Source: Calliphora vicina
Taxonomy: Eukaryota; Arthropoda; Insecta; Diptera; Calliphoridae
Direction: 5' to 3'
Assembly (NCBI RefSeq): GCF_958450345.1
Contig: NC_088780.1
Coordinates: forward strand, 63,449,533-63,513,532
Length of the DNA stretch: 64,000 nt
The position numbers and the translations under genes were made by a program. Under the pieces are notes generated by a model. It did not search any database. It was not told the origin of the DNA and saw only the letters and a list, made by a program, of their open reading frames with translations. This document shows positions 10,895-22,021 of the stretch, piece after piece; within the stretch, counting starts at the first letter, position 1, and each line of letters opens with the position of its first letter.

Positions 10895-11254
10895 TTTTAT
10901 CCATTAGCGCGAACATATTTATATCACTTGTTTACTTTACTTTTATGCTTTTAACATTTATTTTGTTACAAATTTTTTATGGATTAAAATGTAAATAAAC
11001 GCCACACAGCTGTTTGGCTTACAGCATTGCCAACATTATATAAGTACACCTTTTTGTATGTTTTTATTTTAAATTTTAGTATCAACTTATACAATGGCAA
11101 CCACGGCTACGTAGAGATTTGACAATAGAAGTGATTTCGGCGTTGACTAAACGCAATGACGTAGTGATTAATAAAATTTGATATTTTTTGTTACGCGTTC
11201 ACAACAGCGTTGGTGAAGCGTTTAACGCAAGTGATTTACAAAATTAGGGCCTTA

Positions 11255-11689
11255 CTTTCAAATTATATAAAGTAAAAAGTTCAAATAAATACCATAAAAT
11301 CTATAAAATTATGAAAAAGTAATAAAAAGTGTAATAAAATAAACTAAAAGGATTTCTAAATATTTAATTAACAAGTACTTTAACATGTAGTAATATTAAA
11401 TATTAAGTTCTTCAATGACGTCATTAAGTAAACTATGATTCAGTTTAGCTAAGCTTGTTTCTGTTATCTGTTAAGATTGTAACCTGCAATAACACAGAAA
11501 AAAAAAAACAGAAATATATATTTTTGATAATTAGTATATATGTACATTATGTTAACTTTTATTCGTTTTAAAATTTTGTAACTCAAAACTGTTTATATCT
11601 CAGGTATGATTTTGTTTTCTACCTAGGATAATGTTTATTCATTCTCATTTGTGATCAAAAAAGCTTTACAAAACTACAATTCAAATGTT
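11255..11689. other. AT-rich stretch without a gene
   Basis: The first 25 bases continue the host repeat interrupted by the Harbinger element. Nothing else is recognised. Confidence 0.5.
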
Positions 11690-12085
11690 TTTAAATTTTG
11701 TTTAATAAATTTCTATTAAATCTACCATATAATAATAATTTATTAAATTATTATTGAAAATCATAAAATATATTATAATATTTATATGCCAATAATTACA
11801 TACATTGTGAGCATTTACTGATAAGTGTATAACACACTTAGCAATAACAGCAACTGTTAGCATCAATTGTAGAAATAGCACAACCAAAGAAATGTGAATT
11901 GTTGCTAGAGAAATTTGCCAGCACAACAAAATAAAACGAATGGCGTGCTATATTAGTTTTGCAAAAAAGTATGTTTGCTACTAAAGCGCGAGCATATATT
12001 TTGATGGATGTGCAATGTATTGAGTTTGCTACTAAAAATTGCAGACAAGCATTGCAATTTTAATATTAATACGAACGAACAGTAT
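11690..12085 (-). repeat. Dispersed repeat, copy 2 of 2
   Basis: Reverse-orientation homologue of 7150-7520. The two copies surround the region 7550-11690 as an inverted pair. Confidence 0.7.
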
Positions 12086-13629
12086 GAATATTTATAGTAG
12101 TTGATTGTGATGAAATGATATAATTTCATATTTATTGCATAGCCAAATATATGAAATATGTTGCTAGAGCTGAATATAGAAACCCTGAATTAGATAAATC
12201 GCTTAACAAAAGTATAAAAGTGGGAAATTAAAAGTTTATCACCATGGGTGATAATATGGCTTGGTGGTGTGCCATATAGGGGTACATTTGTCCCTTCCCC
12301 AACCTATGACAGGCGGAGTACCCTACATTTTAAAACCTGTCCCATATGTGTGTTCCTCTACTTACCGGTATCCGTTCGACCTAGCATTCCTCTTTTACAC
12401 AAAAATTAAATCTTTATACTCATTTTAATTTAATTACAAAAAATAGCTTATTGGTGCTTGTTTATTCAAATACATTTTTAAATTCCTTAAATTTTAGTTA
12501 CAAAATTTAAATTTACAAAATTAAAGTTACTAGGTTTTAAGTTACAAAATTTCAATTACAAAATCATTTAAGAAAAATTTTATTTATCTTATTTTTAGAG
12601 ATATACAATTTTCAAATTACTAGACTTTGGTGGGTTTTTATTTTTGTAATTCCCATTATTTATTATTAATACAAATCGTTTCTTATAATAAAAAATATGG
12701 GAAAAAAACTTACAATACGCAAATAGGGTAATTTCAGGATCTGTGGTTTTTTCGGGTGTTCTCAGTGGTGATTGTTAAAGTTGGTGTGGTGATGCTGTTG
12801 TAGAATTTTTTGTTGCTATTGTAGAAATTGTTGCATCATATTGTTGTTGGTTTAAATGTTGACTTTGTTCATAAATATTTTGTTGTTTGTGTTTATAAAT
12901 TTTGTTTAATTTTAGTTGTAGAAAATGTTTTTTTTTTGTTTTCTTTTTAATTTTAGTCTTATATAATTATTATTTATAATGCAATAAAACTTTAAAATTA
13001 TTGTTTCGTTATGTTTTTAGATTAGCTTTTAAGTTTTTGTTTACATTATGTTCAAATTTGGTTTTTTTATTATACTTTTATGTTTATTTTCTTGGAGTTA
13101 ATATTTAGAAACTACTTTTAGCATTAAGTTAAATATAATATTAACAATGATAATTTTGTTTGTTGTATATTTTTTTTTCTTCTCATTTGCAATATAATAT
13201 AAATTATGAAAGAGTTATTAATTAATTGAGTTTTAGGTGTTATTTATAAGCCTTCTTCTATTGGCGATTAAAAACAAATAAACTTTTGTTTGTATGTAAA
13301 ATGTTTAGGCCTGGCTTTAGGCAAACATTTAGATATTGCGATCTCACGCTTTTCTTTTAAACAATTACAATATATTAAATTAATACACCAATTATTTTTG
13401 TTGTTTTCACTTTTTTTTCAATCAAATTTCTTTAACAAATTATAAAACTATTTTATCATATTTGACTTTAAAGTTTAAATCATGATGTCGCTTCTTTGCA
13501 TGTTATTTTCTTGTCGCAGCATGCGCAAAAAATTCTCTTTTATCAAAATTTCCCTTTCTCTCCGTAACGTTGTTGTTGTGAGAGAGAAACGTACTTGTAT
13601 GTGTACACATCAGTGTTGCCACTTCATGT
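12086..13629. other. Non-coding stretch with a small GC island
   Basis: Mostly T-rich and AT-rich, with GTTGTTG runs near 12780-12900. An island of higher GC lies at 12240-12400 and includes, on the minus strand, CCG|GTAAGT, a good splice-donor match. No convincing reading frame accompanies it. Confidence 0.4.
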
Positions 13630-13863
13630 GTAATTACCAGGGAAACCGGAAATATGCTCTAAAAAAAGCGTTTTAGGCGCTTTAAATATGCAGTAAATAT
13701 GCTCTTAAAAAAACAAACTTTTACATAATTTTTAACCAAAAAAAAATTACTTAAATTTTCAAATAAAAATCGTTGTCTTGGATCTGAAAACATTTTTAAA
13801 CATAGAAAATGTTCTTTCGACATCAACTGATGTCCTGTAACATCAGCAAATTTAAAAGACAAT

Positions 13864-14360
13864 AAGGGTCCTCATGTAAACGCTTAAAAGCCTCGCAAAC
13901 TGTGCAATCTGTGCATTTTTACACTCAAATGAAATGTCAAAAAATGTATGGAAATTCGTTTGCACAACTCCGATAAGTTTGCGCGACAATTTAGACTCGC
14001 AAACTTGAATTTATTGTGCATTTGATGAATCAGCTGCTTTTGTTTACTTTTATTTATAAGAAATAAAAATCAAATAAAATATAAAAATTTTGTGCATGTG
14101 AAAATTGTTTAACTTTGGAACAGAATGATTGGATTAAATGGCATTGTGTATGAAAACATTAACCAACAGCTAGAACACAAATTTATACAATTTGAAAAAA
14201 AATTATTAAAGCTTTTGTTGAATTTATGTATTTTTATTTGACAAATATAAATTTTCTGTATAAACTTGCACAAAATTGAAAAGGTGGGTTCATGAAACAT
14301 GTCGCGCAAATTTGCCCATTTGCACAAATGGGAAACTTAAGCGTTTAAATGAGTACCCTT
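13864..14360 (+). mobile_element. AAGGGT MITE, copy 1
   Basis: Ends AAGGGTCCTCATGTAAACGC and GCGTTTAAATGAGTACCCTT are inverted, with AAT on both sides. The same element lies at 33488-34061 in reverse. Homologous host sequence at 58600 lacks it, which confirms the insertion. Confidence 0.92.
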
Positions 14361-14467
14361 AATATTTCTTTAACACTTAGATTAGTTAAGTTTGAATTAG
14401 AACTAAAATTTGATATTTAGATGGAGCTATTATTAAAATAGTGCTTATTTTATATTAAAACAAGTAA

Positions 14468-15083
14468 CGGCCATTTTCACAATGTACGATTATTTCATTT
14501 TAACCGGGAAATTAACTAACTGTCGGTTTGTTTAACGGGGACCATTTAACCAACGGTTACCGATTTACGTTTCACCATCATTTGATTACTTAACCAAAGC
14601 ATTCAGTAGAAAGTATGGCAATAATGCATACATTTGTTTACGAAAAATAGTGTAATGAAAGATTGAAATATAAAAAATTGTCTAAAAGACGGCATAACAA
14701 AATAATAGTTTGTGTTTTCTTAGTGGTATAATAAAAAAAACGTATAAAACTCAAAAATATTAAGGTACCTAACTGTAAAATTTACAGAACAAACTGAACA
14801 ACAATTACTGAAAACCAACAAGCAAAAGTGCACATTTGTTGTTTGGTTTGTAAGTGCAATATCCGGGTGGTATATGGATCACCCCGTGCAAAATTTACTT
14901 TTCTTCGCTTTACACTTTTAAAAATTATAAATATTACAAAAATATAAATGTTTTTCCATGTTCTTCTATTATATTTCTTACAATTAAGATGCTAACCGGC
15001 GAAGTACATCGTGAAATTCAAATTAGCCTAACTTGCGGTTAAAGTTCACGTTAACTTTTAATCGTACATTGTGAGAATGGCCG
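14468..15083. mobile_element. CGGCCATT MITE, 616 bp
   Basis: Ends CGGCCATTTTCACAATGTAC and the reverse complement of CGGCCATTCTCACAATGTAC are inverted and flanked by TAA (14465-14467, 15084-15086). It splits a copy of dispersed repeat A between AAACAAGTAA and GAGAGCTATATTCGG. Confidence 0.9.
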
Positions 15084-15175
15084 TAAGAGAGCTATATTCG
15101 GCTGTGCCGAATCTTAGCTCACCTTCACCTAATTATACTTCAAAATAAAAAATTTAAATATTTTTAGGTGAACAA
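15084..15175 (+). repeat. Dispersed repeat A, left-end fragment
   Basis: Carries the family's hairpin ATTCGGCTGTGCCGAAT followed by CTTCACC and AAATTTAAATATTTTTAGGTGAAC. Its first bases (AAACAAGTAA) are at 14458-14467, across the nested MITE. Confidence 0.8.
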
Positions 15176-15769
15176 AAATTTTTTTTCAGTTTTTTTCATT
15201 TTTTGGATAAAAAAAAATTTTTGGAATTGTTATTTTAAATTTAAAAAATAAAATTTCTGTTTTTTTTTTAAATTTTTTTTTGATGAAAAGCCATCTATTT
15301 TTCAATTTTGAATTTTAAACAAAGGAAGTAAAAACCTGTAACACAACAGCGAAAAATAAGTAAGACAAAATTTGTTTTTGATAAACTCAAAATATGCTAT
15401 TAAACAGTAAAATATGCTCTAAAAACGCAAAATATGACATAAATATGCTCTTAAAACAAATATATGCAAAAATATGTATTTAAGGGTAAAATATGCAAAA
15501 ATATGCACTAACAAATCGATGCCAAAATTCTTAAATAGTTCTGAAACGTTTAAATATCTTATCCATGTGCTCATTAGACTCACCAGAAAAAACATGCATT
15601 TGCATATTTTGGTTTCCCTGGTAATTACACATATTGTGTGTAATTTTAACTTGGATGTGTAGCCCATGTGTAATTGAATGCATGTGTAATTCATGTGTAA
15701 TTTTAAATTCGAATTACATATATAAAAAAAATGTATTGTCCATTTAATAAAACAATAGTGTATAAGCAT

Positions 15770-16270
15770 CCCAGCAAAAACTTTACTTATAAATAAGCCG
15801 AAAAATAAGGGGAATTTGACGATTCGACTACTTATTTTTCTACTGAAAGAAGTCATTATTTTTGTTCCCGATGTCCCAAAAGTAATCCTTTATTTTTTGG
15901 CCGAAAATAAGTTGTTTTGTTAGTAGAGTTATTTATAGAATTTTGTATTTGCAAACAAAAAATAAAAAATAAGTCGCAGCCAACAGTCGAACCAGCAACT
16001 ATCCGTTGGCTAGTCTACTGTTGTACTCACTACACCACTGCTTAGTTATTTTATTGTGCATCAAATAATGAATGGTGTTCATACAGTAATACAATATTAT
16101 TTTCTGTGTTTCTAAAAATAAACATGCAATAACAAAAATTGGCAAATTGAAAAAAAGTAACTGATTATTTGTTTTGTTTGTTTATTTTGTTTTTTTAGAC
16201 TTTACTACTTAAAATGTAAGTTATTAAAAAATACATTATTTGTTGCTTTGTAAGCGATGTTTTTGCTGGG
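15770..16270. mobile_element. CCCAGCAAAAAC MITE with a tRNA-like insert
   Basis: Ends CCCAGCAAAAAC and GTTTTTGCTGGG are inverted, with AT flanking each side. The only notable content is the tRNA-like block at 15976-16041. Confidence 0.65.
15976..16041 (-). other. tRNA-like sequence (SINE head or tRNA pseudogene)
   Basis: On the minus strand it reads GCAGTGGTGTAGTGAGTAC (box A-like) and GGTTCGACTG (box B-like) with GCAG/CTGC at the two ends, in the right order and spacing for a tRNA. The acceptor stem pairs in only about five positions and the T-stem does not pair, so a working tRNA is unlikely. Confidence 0.45.
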
Positions 16271-16280
16271 ATATACACTA

Positions 16281-16562
16281 GGCTGGGTCGATTTTTTTCA
16301 TAAAAAATCTTATAGCAGAAACGCATTCTACGGAAAATTCTAAGAAGTTTTCCCCAAGAAACCATAGGTCTAAAATCAAATCCTATCTTGCGCATTTCGA
16401 CTTTTATCCAATAAAAAAACTATTAAAACAAATATATATACTGAAATATCATTGGATAAAAGTCGAAATGCGCAAAATAGGATTTCATTTTAGACCTATG
16501 GTTTCTTGAGGAACCTTTCTTAGAATTTTTACTTTTTATCGTTCATACAATTCGACCCGGCC
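16281..16562. mobile_element. Foldback MITE, GGCTGGGTCGA ends
   Basis: Ends GGCTGGGTCGA...TCGACCCGGCC are inverted and flanked by TA. The interior is a long hairpin: GAAACCATAGGTCTAAAAT is followed later by its reverse complement. ATATACACTA also occurs just outside on both sides. Confidence 0.8.
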
Positions 16563-17084
16563 TAATATACACTATTATTTTTTTATTGCATAATAAATGT
16601 GAAATTCTACTTCCACAAAGTGGATCAAAATATCAATTGAAATATTACTTTTGTTCTAGATGTCTACTAACACAAAAATTTTAAACTCAATTATTTCGAA
16701 ATGGCATACAAATTATATACTACTGTTTTATTAAGGAGACAATATTGTCAATTAAAATTATCACCATTCATATTGACTGTATTTTTCGTGATTTTAAAAG
16801 TTGAGGGTACTTTTAACCCCAATTGCTATTAAGGGTTAATTTTAATTTTTGTGCTGGTATTATAAATACTAGACTTCATGTTATATTTTTTACTGATCTC
16901 AAGAATTCATTACTTACCATTTATATTCATGTACGTTTTAAAAATCTTGTATTCGCAATAGGGCCTTTAGTCAATTTCTCCTATTTGCGATCACGAAAAT
17001 TTATTTACATGTGTAATTTTTGGCCATATGTGTAATTTAGTTATGAGGCATGTGTAGTTTATATTTTTTTTGGTGGCAACACTG
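16563..17084. other. AT-rich stretch without a gene
   Basis: Nothing recognised apart from several ATGTGTAATT motifs, which also cluster at 15655-15720. Confidence 0.4.
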
Positions 17085-17303
17085 GTACACATATATAAGC
17101 AATGAAAGTGTAATAGTGTGTGTATGGTAATAAACAGTTAAGAATTACATACACGAAATAACTATACATTGTGTGTATGGTAACACGCAATTGAATGAAA
17201 TAAAAATAGAGTGGCGTGGTAACGATATATTCAGGGGAGGGAAAAAAAAGTATATCAATACTAATAATAATGAGACAATCAGAATTATTCTAAATCCGTA
17301 ACA
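17085..17303 (-). repeat. LTR-like copy with internal deletion
   Basis: Matches 617-1090 at both ends, including the TGTTACGGATTTA start, but lacks about 250 internal bases. It probably is a solo-LTR remnant. Confidence 0.6.
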
Positions 17304-17566
17304 ATACACACGAACATTTAATAATAAAAAATACTCGGTGTGCACTACTTCATTGTGATGCATTAAACACATTCAAGACAACAGGCTACACGAACACAAA
17401 TTCAGCTGGTTACAGTTGTAGTCGTGTGGCAGCTACTGAATTATTTTAAAGACGCAGCTACGAAGTAAACAGCTGATTTATAATTCAGTGGTGCCACTTT
17501 AATAAAAAATAACGGTACAAAATTCCAAAGTATTTATGATTTAAACAATTATTTTGAGTAAACATA

Positions 17567-20500
17567 TGGGGCATTTCACGTCAAGTGAACCAACTTTTGA
17601 AATCGATGTCTTCCGATTGGATAGTAATTCGGACACCATTTTTCAACAAGATCGGTCAAGAACTCTCTGAGTTATAGGAGGTCAAAATTTGACATTTTGG
17701 CCAAACAGGTGTTTTTTTTTATCCATATAACTTATTACCTATTGTTCTTAGCAAAATGTGTCACAAATAGTTTAGATAGCTATTTATGCAATCTTTCGAA
17801 AAAAAAAATTAAAAAAATTTAATAAAATATTTTTGATTTTTTTTTTTTAAATCAAAAATATTTTTGACTTTTTTTTCAAAATGGGCCCTTTTTATTTTTT
17901 TTTTTTATTTTTTTAAGAAAGCTTAGGTCTTTTCCTAAGCGACCTATATGGTCGCTTAGTGGGATGCGAGTGGGATATCTATCAAAAAAAATATTTTGTA
18001 ACTCAAGATTTAAAATTTTTGAATTTTTTTGCAAAATCAAAAACTTTGTTGACTTTTTTTAAAAAAATGGACCCATTTTTTAATTTTCTTTTTGCTCAGA
18101 AGAAAGCTTATGTGTTTTCCTTTAACACCCTTTTTGTCGCTTAGTGGGATGCGAGTGGGATATCTATAAAAAAAATGTTTTGTAACTCAAGACATACAAT
18201 TTTTTACTTTTTTTTGAAAAATCAAAAACTTTTTGACTTTTTTTTTCCAAAATGGACTCTTTTTTTATTAATTTTTTTTTCTCAAAAGAAAGCTTAGGTC
18301 TTTTCCTTTAAAACCTTTTTGGTCGCTTAGTGGGATGCGAGTGGGATATCTATTAAAATAAATGTTTTGTAACTCAAGACAAAGGTTTTTAAATTTGCAC
18401 TATTTTAATTTTTTTCATATTTGTGTGTAAACCTTAAAAATTAAACTTACGCAGAGAAACTAGACACATTAGCCTTTCCGATGGTATGTAACATACCCAA
18501 CTAAAATTTCATAGCCTCGATACTATAATACCCATAATATGTTAACCTCAGGAATAAAAATCACTTTTTTTCTATGGAAATGTTGAATAATTTAATTTTG
18601 TTATTTATTTGTAATAATAATTAATCTAATATATAATAATAATAATAATAAAAAGATGAATAATTTAGTAAAATTTAATCTTAATCACAATAGATCAATT
18701 TATATAATAACTATTTTTACACTTAATTTATGAAGTTTTTAAATTTTCAAATATCCATACTTTTATCCTCCTTATTTGTCACCTTTATTAGCTGATTTTT
18801 TTTGTCAATCCTTTCTTGGCGTTATTAGATTCTGCTACTGATTTCGCTGCTGGCTTCATTTTTGGCTTTGGAAAGAAATCGCATTGAGTAGATGCAGAAA
18901 ACTTTTTTAATTTGAGTCTTCCATCGACAAGCGGTATGAAAGCATGGTATTGAGCAGTGCCATCGATTGTTACCGCAGCATCGAATCTGCTCTTTAGTGT
19001 TTTCAATGTTTCCTCATGATCCTCTTTGCTACTAAAAACTATTTTAGTTTCTTTACAATAATTCTTTGCCCAATGGAATAAAGCAGTCGCATCTAAGATG
19101 CGATCTTGATGAGAGCACTGGAGGCTATACTTCGCTGCATTTCTTTTGAGGTTTGCAAGCGTGAGAAGTTGAATTCTTTCAGCTTCACTCTGTGACGTTT
19201 TGTATTTCTCTTTTATTTGTTCAAGTACTTCTACTGCATCCTTATGGTATTGGTTTCGACACTCATTCGTTGAATTTGAAAAGTTAGAATAACCATCATC
19301 ATCAACAGTTCTGTCTTCATTCTCGGAATTACTTTTGTCTTCATCTGGAATAACTTCAACGCAAGGCTCATTACTATTCAAATTCGGTAATTCGTTCAAC
19401 TTTCCGAGCTCTTTCCTGCATGATCCACAAATTTTCAATCGTTTTGACAGCGTAGGGAATTTTTTAATAAGCCGTCGGAAATATTTCGCATAACTGATGA
19501 TCTGTGCTTCATTTTGTTAAAGGGATTAAAACAAAAAGACGAATAAATTTCATTTTCAACCTTAGCCTTTTTAGAAGTCGTAGACATTTTGAATGTTGTA
19601 AGTATTTATGTAAATAACACACGTCTTAACTTTAACGCTGTTTCTAAAAAACTGATTTCCGTATGTCTTCAGAATGACAATAAATAGTTTTTTAAGATCA
19701 TATAGGTAGTACGTTTTAATGAATGAGTCTAAAATCTTTTATTAGGGTCAAGAAGGGTTTACATACTAAAGTACCTAGTTTAACCAAATGTTACAAATAA
19801 TAATAAAAATAAAACACCATATAAATAACCTACCTGTCAACTTCTACCTCTCCACCCACTTCTTAAAGTCAAATGTCATAAAATAATAAATAAACTGGTA
19901 CTTCGGAGAAGGGCCATAAAATATTTCCACTTGATTCCAAAAATTTGTTTCTGGGGCACCTGATATTTTAACAATGAAAATCACGTGCGCTGAAAACTAC
20001 CTCTAGGATTGACTAAAAAAGCCGCAAGATACAAAACTCAGACAAATTTTGGGGGTGGAAAATTAATAGCGGTCGGCCTCATATTGCACCCCTCCAGTGG
20101 CTATTATCGGTCAGTTGTTGTGGTTTTTATTTTTAAGGTTTTAGAAACACTTACACACAAATATGAAAAAAATCAATTTAAAAACATTTGTCTTGAGTTA
20201 CAAAACATTTATTTTGATAGATATTCCACTCGCATCCCACTAAGCGACCAAAAAGGTTTTAAAGGAAAAGACCTAAGCTTTCTTCTGAGCAAAAAAAATT
20301 AATAAAAAAATGGGTCCATTTTTTTAAAAAAAAGTCAACAAAGTTTTTGATTTTGCAAAAAAATTCAAAAATTTTAAATCTTGAGTTACAAAATATTTTT
20401 TCTGATAGATATCCCACTCGCATCCCACTAAGCGACCATATAGGTCGCTTAGGAAAAGACCTAAGCTTTCTTAAAAAAAATCAAAAATAAAAAAAGGGCC

Positions 20501-20845
20501 CATTTTGAAAAAAAAAGTCAAAAATATTTTTGATTTAAAAAAAAAAATCAAAAATATTTTATTAAATTTTTTTAATTTTTTTTTCGAAATATTGCATAAA
20601 TAGCTATCTAAACTAATCGTGACACATTTTGCTAAGAACAATAGGTAATAAGTTATATGGATAAAAAAAACACCTGTTTGGCCAAAATGTCAAATTTTGA
20701 CCTCCTATAACTCAGAGAGTTCTTGACCGATCTTGTTGAAAAATGGTGTCCGAATTACTATCCAATAGAACTAACATTGGTGAATTTCATCGCGATCGGA
20801 AGACATCGATTTCAAAAGTTGGTTCACTTGGCGTGAAATGCCCCA
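17567..20845. mobile_element. Large foldback element with long repeat-bearing arms and one ORF
   Basis: Outer ends TGGGGCATTTCACGTCAAGT and its near-complement at 20826-20845 begin inverted arms of about 870 bases (to about 18437) and 709 bases (from about 20137), with TA at each border. The arms contain tandem units of about 180 bases marked by GTCGCTTAGTGGGATGCGAG: three in the left arm, two in the right. The centre holds a single broken minus-strand gene (18788-19587). The same host sequence without the element is at about 41025-41065, so this is a real insertion. The superfamily is not recognised. Confidence 0.88.
18788..19587 (-). pseudogene. Protein of the foldback element, unknown function, one frameshift
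   Basis: The ATG at 19585-19587 begins MSTTSKKAKVENEIY. A one-base shift near 19525 is needed to join the long frame that includes FRRLIKKFPTLSKRL, then CGSCRKELGKL, an acidic Ser/Asn-rich stretch, a helical charged region (YHKDAVEVLEQIKEKYKTSQ) and a basic tail ending KKGLTKKIS. CGSC with flanking basic residues suggests a small zinc-binding module. I do not recognise it as a transposase and see no catalytic DDE pattern. Its position between long inverted arms suggests a DNA-binding protein of the element. The break may alternatively be an unseen intron. Confidence 0.6.
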
Positions 20846-20934
20846 TATATATATGGTTATAATTAATTATGTACCTGTTATTAATTTACATCAATATGGT
20901 TATCAAAAACTTCTCTTAATTAAGTAAAAAAGGC

Positions 20935-21195
20935 AAAAACAATCGTGTGGTCGTGTAGCTGTGCTGTCGTCAAAAGAATCGTCTTCATATAAACGTGTGT
21001 ATTCTAATTTTGACAGATTGCAGTTGGTAGCCTGCTGTCTTCAATGTGTTCCATGCATTAGCCTAATTCGGCTACATCGGCAAAAGCAATCGTGTGGTCG
21101 TGTAGCTGTGCTGTCGTCAAAAGAATCGTCTTCATATAAACGTGTGTATTCTAATTTTGACAGATTGCAGTTGGTAGTCTGCTGTCTTCAATGTT
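20935..21195. repeat. Tandem duplication, 147-bp unit
   Basis: The block from CAATCGTGTGGTCGTGTAGC at 20940 is repeated from 21087 with almost no changes (GCC to GTC in one place). It duplicates the right end of the GCATTAAAC element. Confidence 0.95.
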
Positions 21196-21220
21196 GTACC
21201 TCGTTGTATATTTACTCTTA

Positions 21221-21420
21221 CTAGGATCGCCCGGTGGCCGAAATTCGACCACTTTTAAATGCTTTTTACCACTTTTATGGAAAGAATGTAAGAAAATATG
21301 ATGTTCTGCAAATCTAGAGAAAATAACCTTTTAAACCATATATGTTTCATCAATATTGGTGGACAATAACATACTTAAAAGTGTACCACAAAAAAACGTG
21401 TGGCCTATTTATATATAAGA
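21221..21420 (-). mobile_element. Short non-autonomous Helitron, copy 1
   Basis: On the minus strand it starts TCTTATATATAAATAGGCC and ends ...CGGGCGATCCTAG. It sits between A and T, exactly as Helitrons insert (A|TC...CTAG|T), with a GGC/GCC-rich hairpin just before the end. The second copy at 38451-38629 has the same ends and the same A/T flanks. Confidence 0.85.
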
Positions 21421-21583
21421 TTGTCAGATACTGTCTCTCATTCTATACTCTGTTGTTTTGTTCTGTCGTTGGTTGTTATTGTTCCTCATTCACACTCATT
21501 TGTAAATAAAAGCCCAACGATCTGAAGTAACTGTTGTGCTCTGGTGAATGTCTTGATTAGCATATGAATGTGCTTGTGCAGCC

Positions 21584-21826
21584 CAAAGTAAATTAATAAA
21601 GTAGACTCAGTAGAACAGCTGACTATTTTTTTTACTTTGGTCTAATCTGTCAATTCACTTGTGGTTGTTGTGGCGAAAAATACAACAAGCCCAAAAGCAA
21701 AAACAACAACAGGCAACTTTGACAGCTCAGACCTTAAACCAAAAACAAAATTGTTTGTGGTTTTTGTAAATGTTGTATTTGTTGTAGTACTGTCGCTACT
21801 TTATTAATTTACTTTGGTGCAGCCTT
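21584..21826. mobile_element. hAT-like MITE, 243 bp
   Basis: Ends CAAAGTAAATTAATAAAGTA and its complement are inverted and flanked by the 8-bp duplication GTGCAGCC (21576-21583, 21827-21834). There is no coding capacity. Confidence 0.92.
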
Positions 21827-21839
21827 TTAGCACAAAGTA

Positions 21840-22021
21840 TACAGAGGCGACACGGCAAAAAAAATATATTTGTCTCTTTCGCTCGAAACAATTTCAACTG
21901 GTTTGGTTTTGTGCTTATTTATATAGTTGTTTGTTTTCTCTTTCTATCGAAACAATTTCAAAAAAAGCAGATTTTAGTGTTTTTGAACTGTCAAATTTGA
22001 CGCCTCTGTATACTTTGTGCC
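21840..22021. mobile_element. MITE GCACAAAGTATACAGAGGCG, 182 bp
   Basis: The 20-bp ends are inverted. TTA precedes the left end (21837-21839). After removing the hAT insertion that begins at 22022, the right end is followed by TTA at 26306-26308. Confidence 0.85.

Larger units (their letters stand above)
9364..11251 (+). mobile_element. PIF/Harbinger-type element without transposase
   Basis: The ends GGCCCTAATTTT[A/G]TAAA are inverted and are followed inwards by AACGC-type motifs. TTA lies on both sides (9361-9363 and 11252-11254). The flanking host sequence occurs uninterrupted at 52145-52169, with one TTA at the corresponding point, which confirms the insertion. Inside is a single spliced gene for a Myb-like accessory protein; no DDE transposase is present. 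An inverted repeat lies at 10799-10894. Confidence 0.9.
13638..15620. mobile_element. hAT-like element (CAGGGAAACC), copy 1, with three nested inserts
   Basis: Ends CAGGGAAACC...GGTTTCCCTG are inverted and flanked by an exact 8-bp duplication GTAATTAC (13630-13637, 15621-15628). The body matches the uninterrupted copy at 58157-59193. The extra length is explained by a MITE (13864-14360) and a dispersed-repeat fragment (about 14455-15175), which is itself split by another MITE. There is no transposase. Confidence 0.92.
17360..21058. mobile_element. GCATTAAACACATTC element, copy 1, split by the foldback
   Basis: Left end GCATTAAACACATTCAAGAC matches 40823 onwards; the right end (TGACAGATTGCAGTTGG...CTGCTGTCTTCAATGTG) is its inverted partner. 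Between them lies the large foldback element. Confidence 0.7.

Noticed and set aside
15419..15856. 145-codon minus-strand frame as a gene
   Set aside because: It crosses the end of the CAGGGAAACC element and consists of ATATGCAAAA-type repeats; its homologue at 58960-59208 lies at the same place in the other copy.
15976..16041. Functional tRNA gene
   Set aside because: Acceptor and T-stems do not pair well, and it lies inside a MITE.
20009..20302. 97-codon plus-strand frame
   Set aside because: It spans the inner border and tandem units of the foldback arm; no domain is present and it overlaps non-coding repeat sequence.
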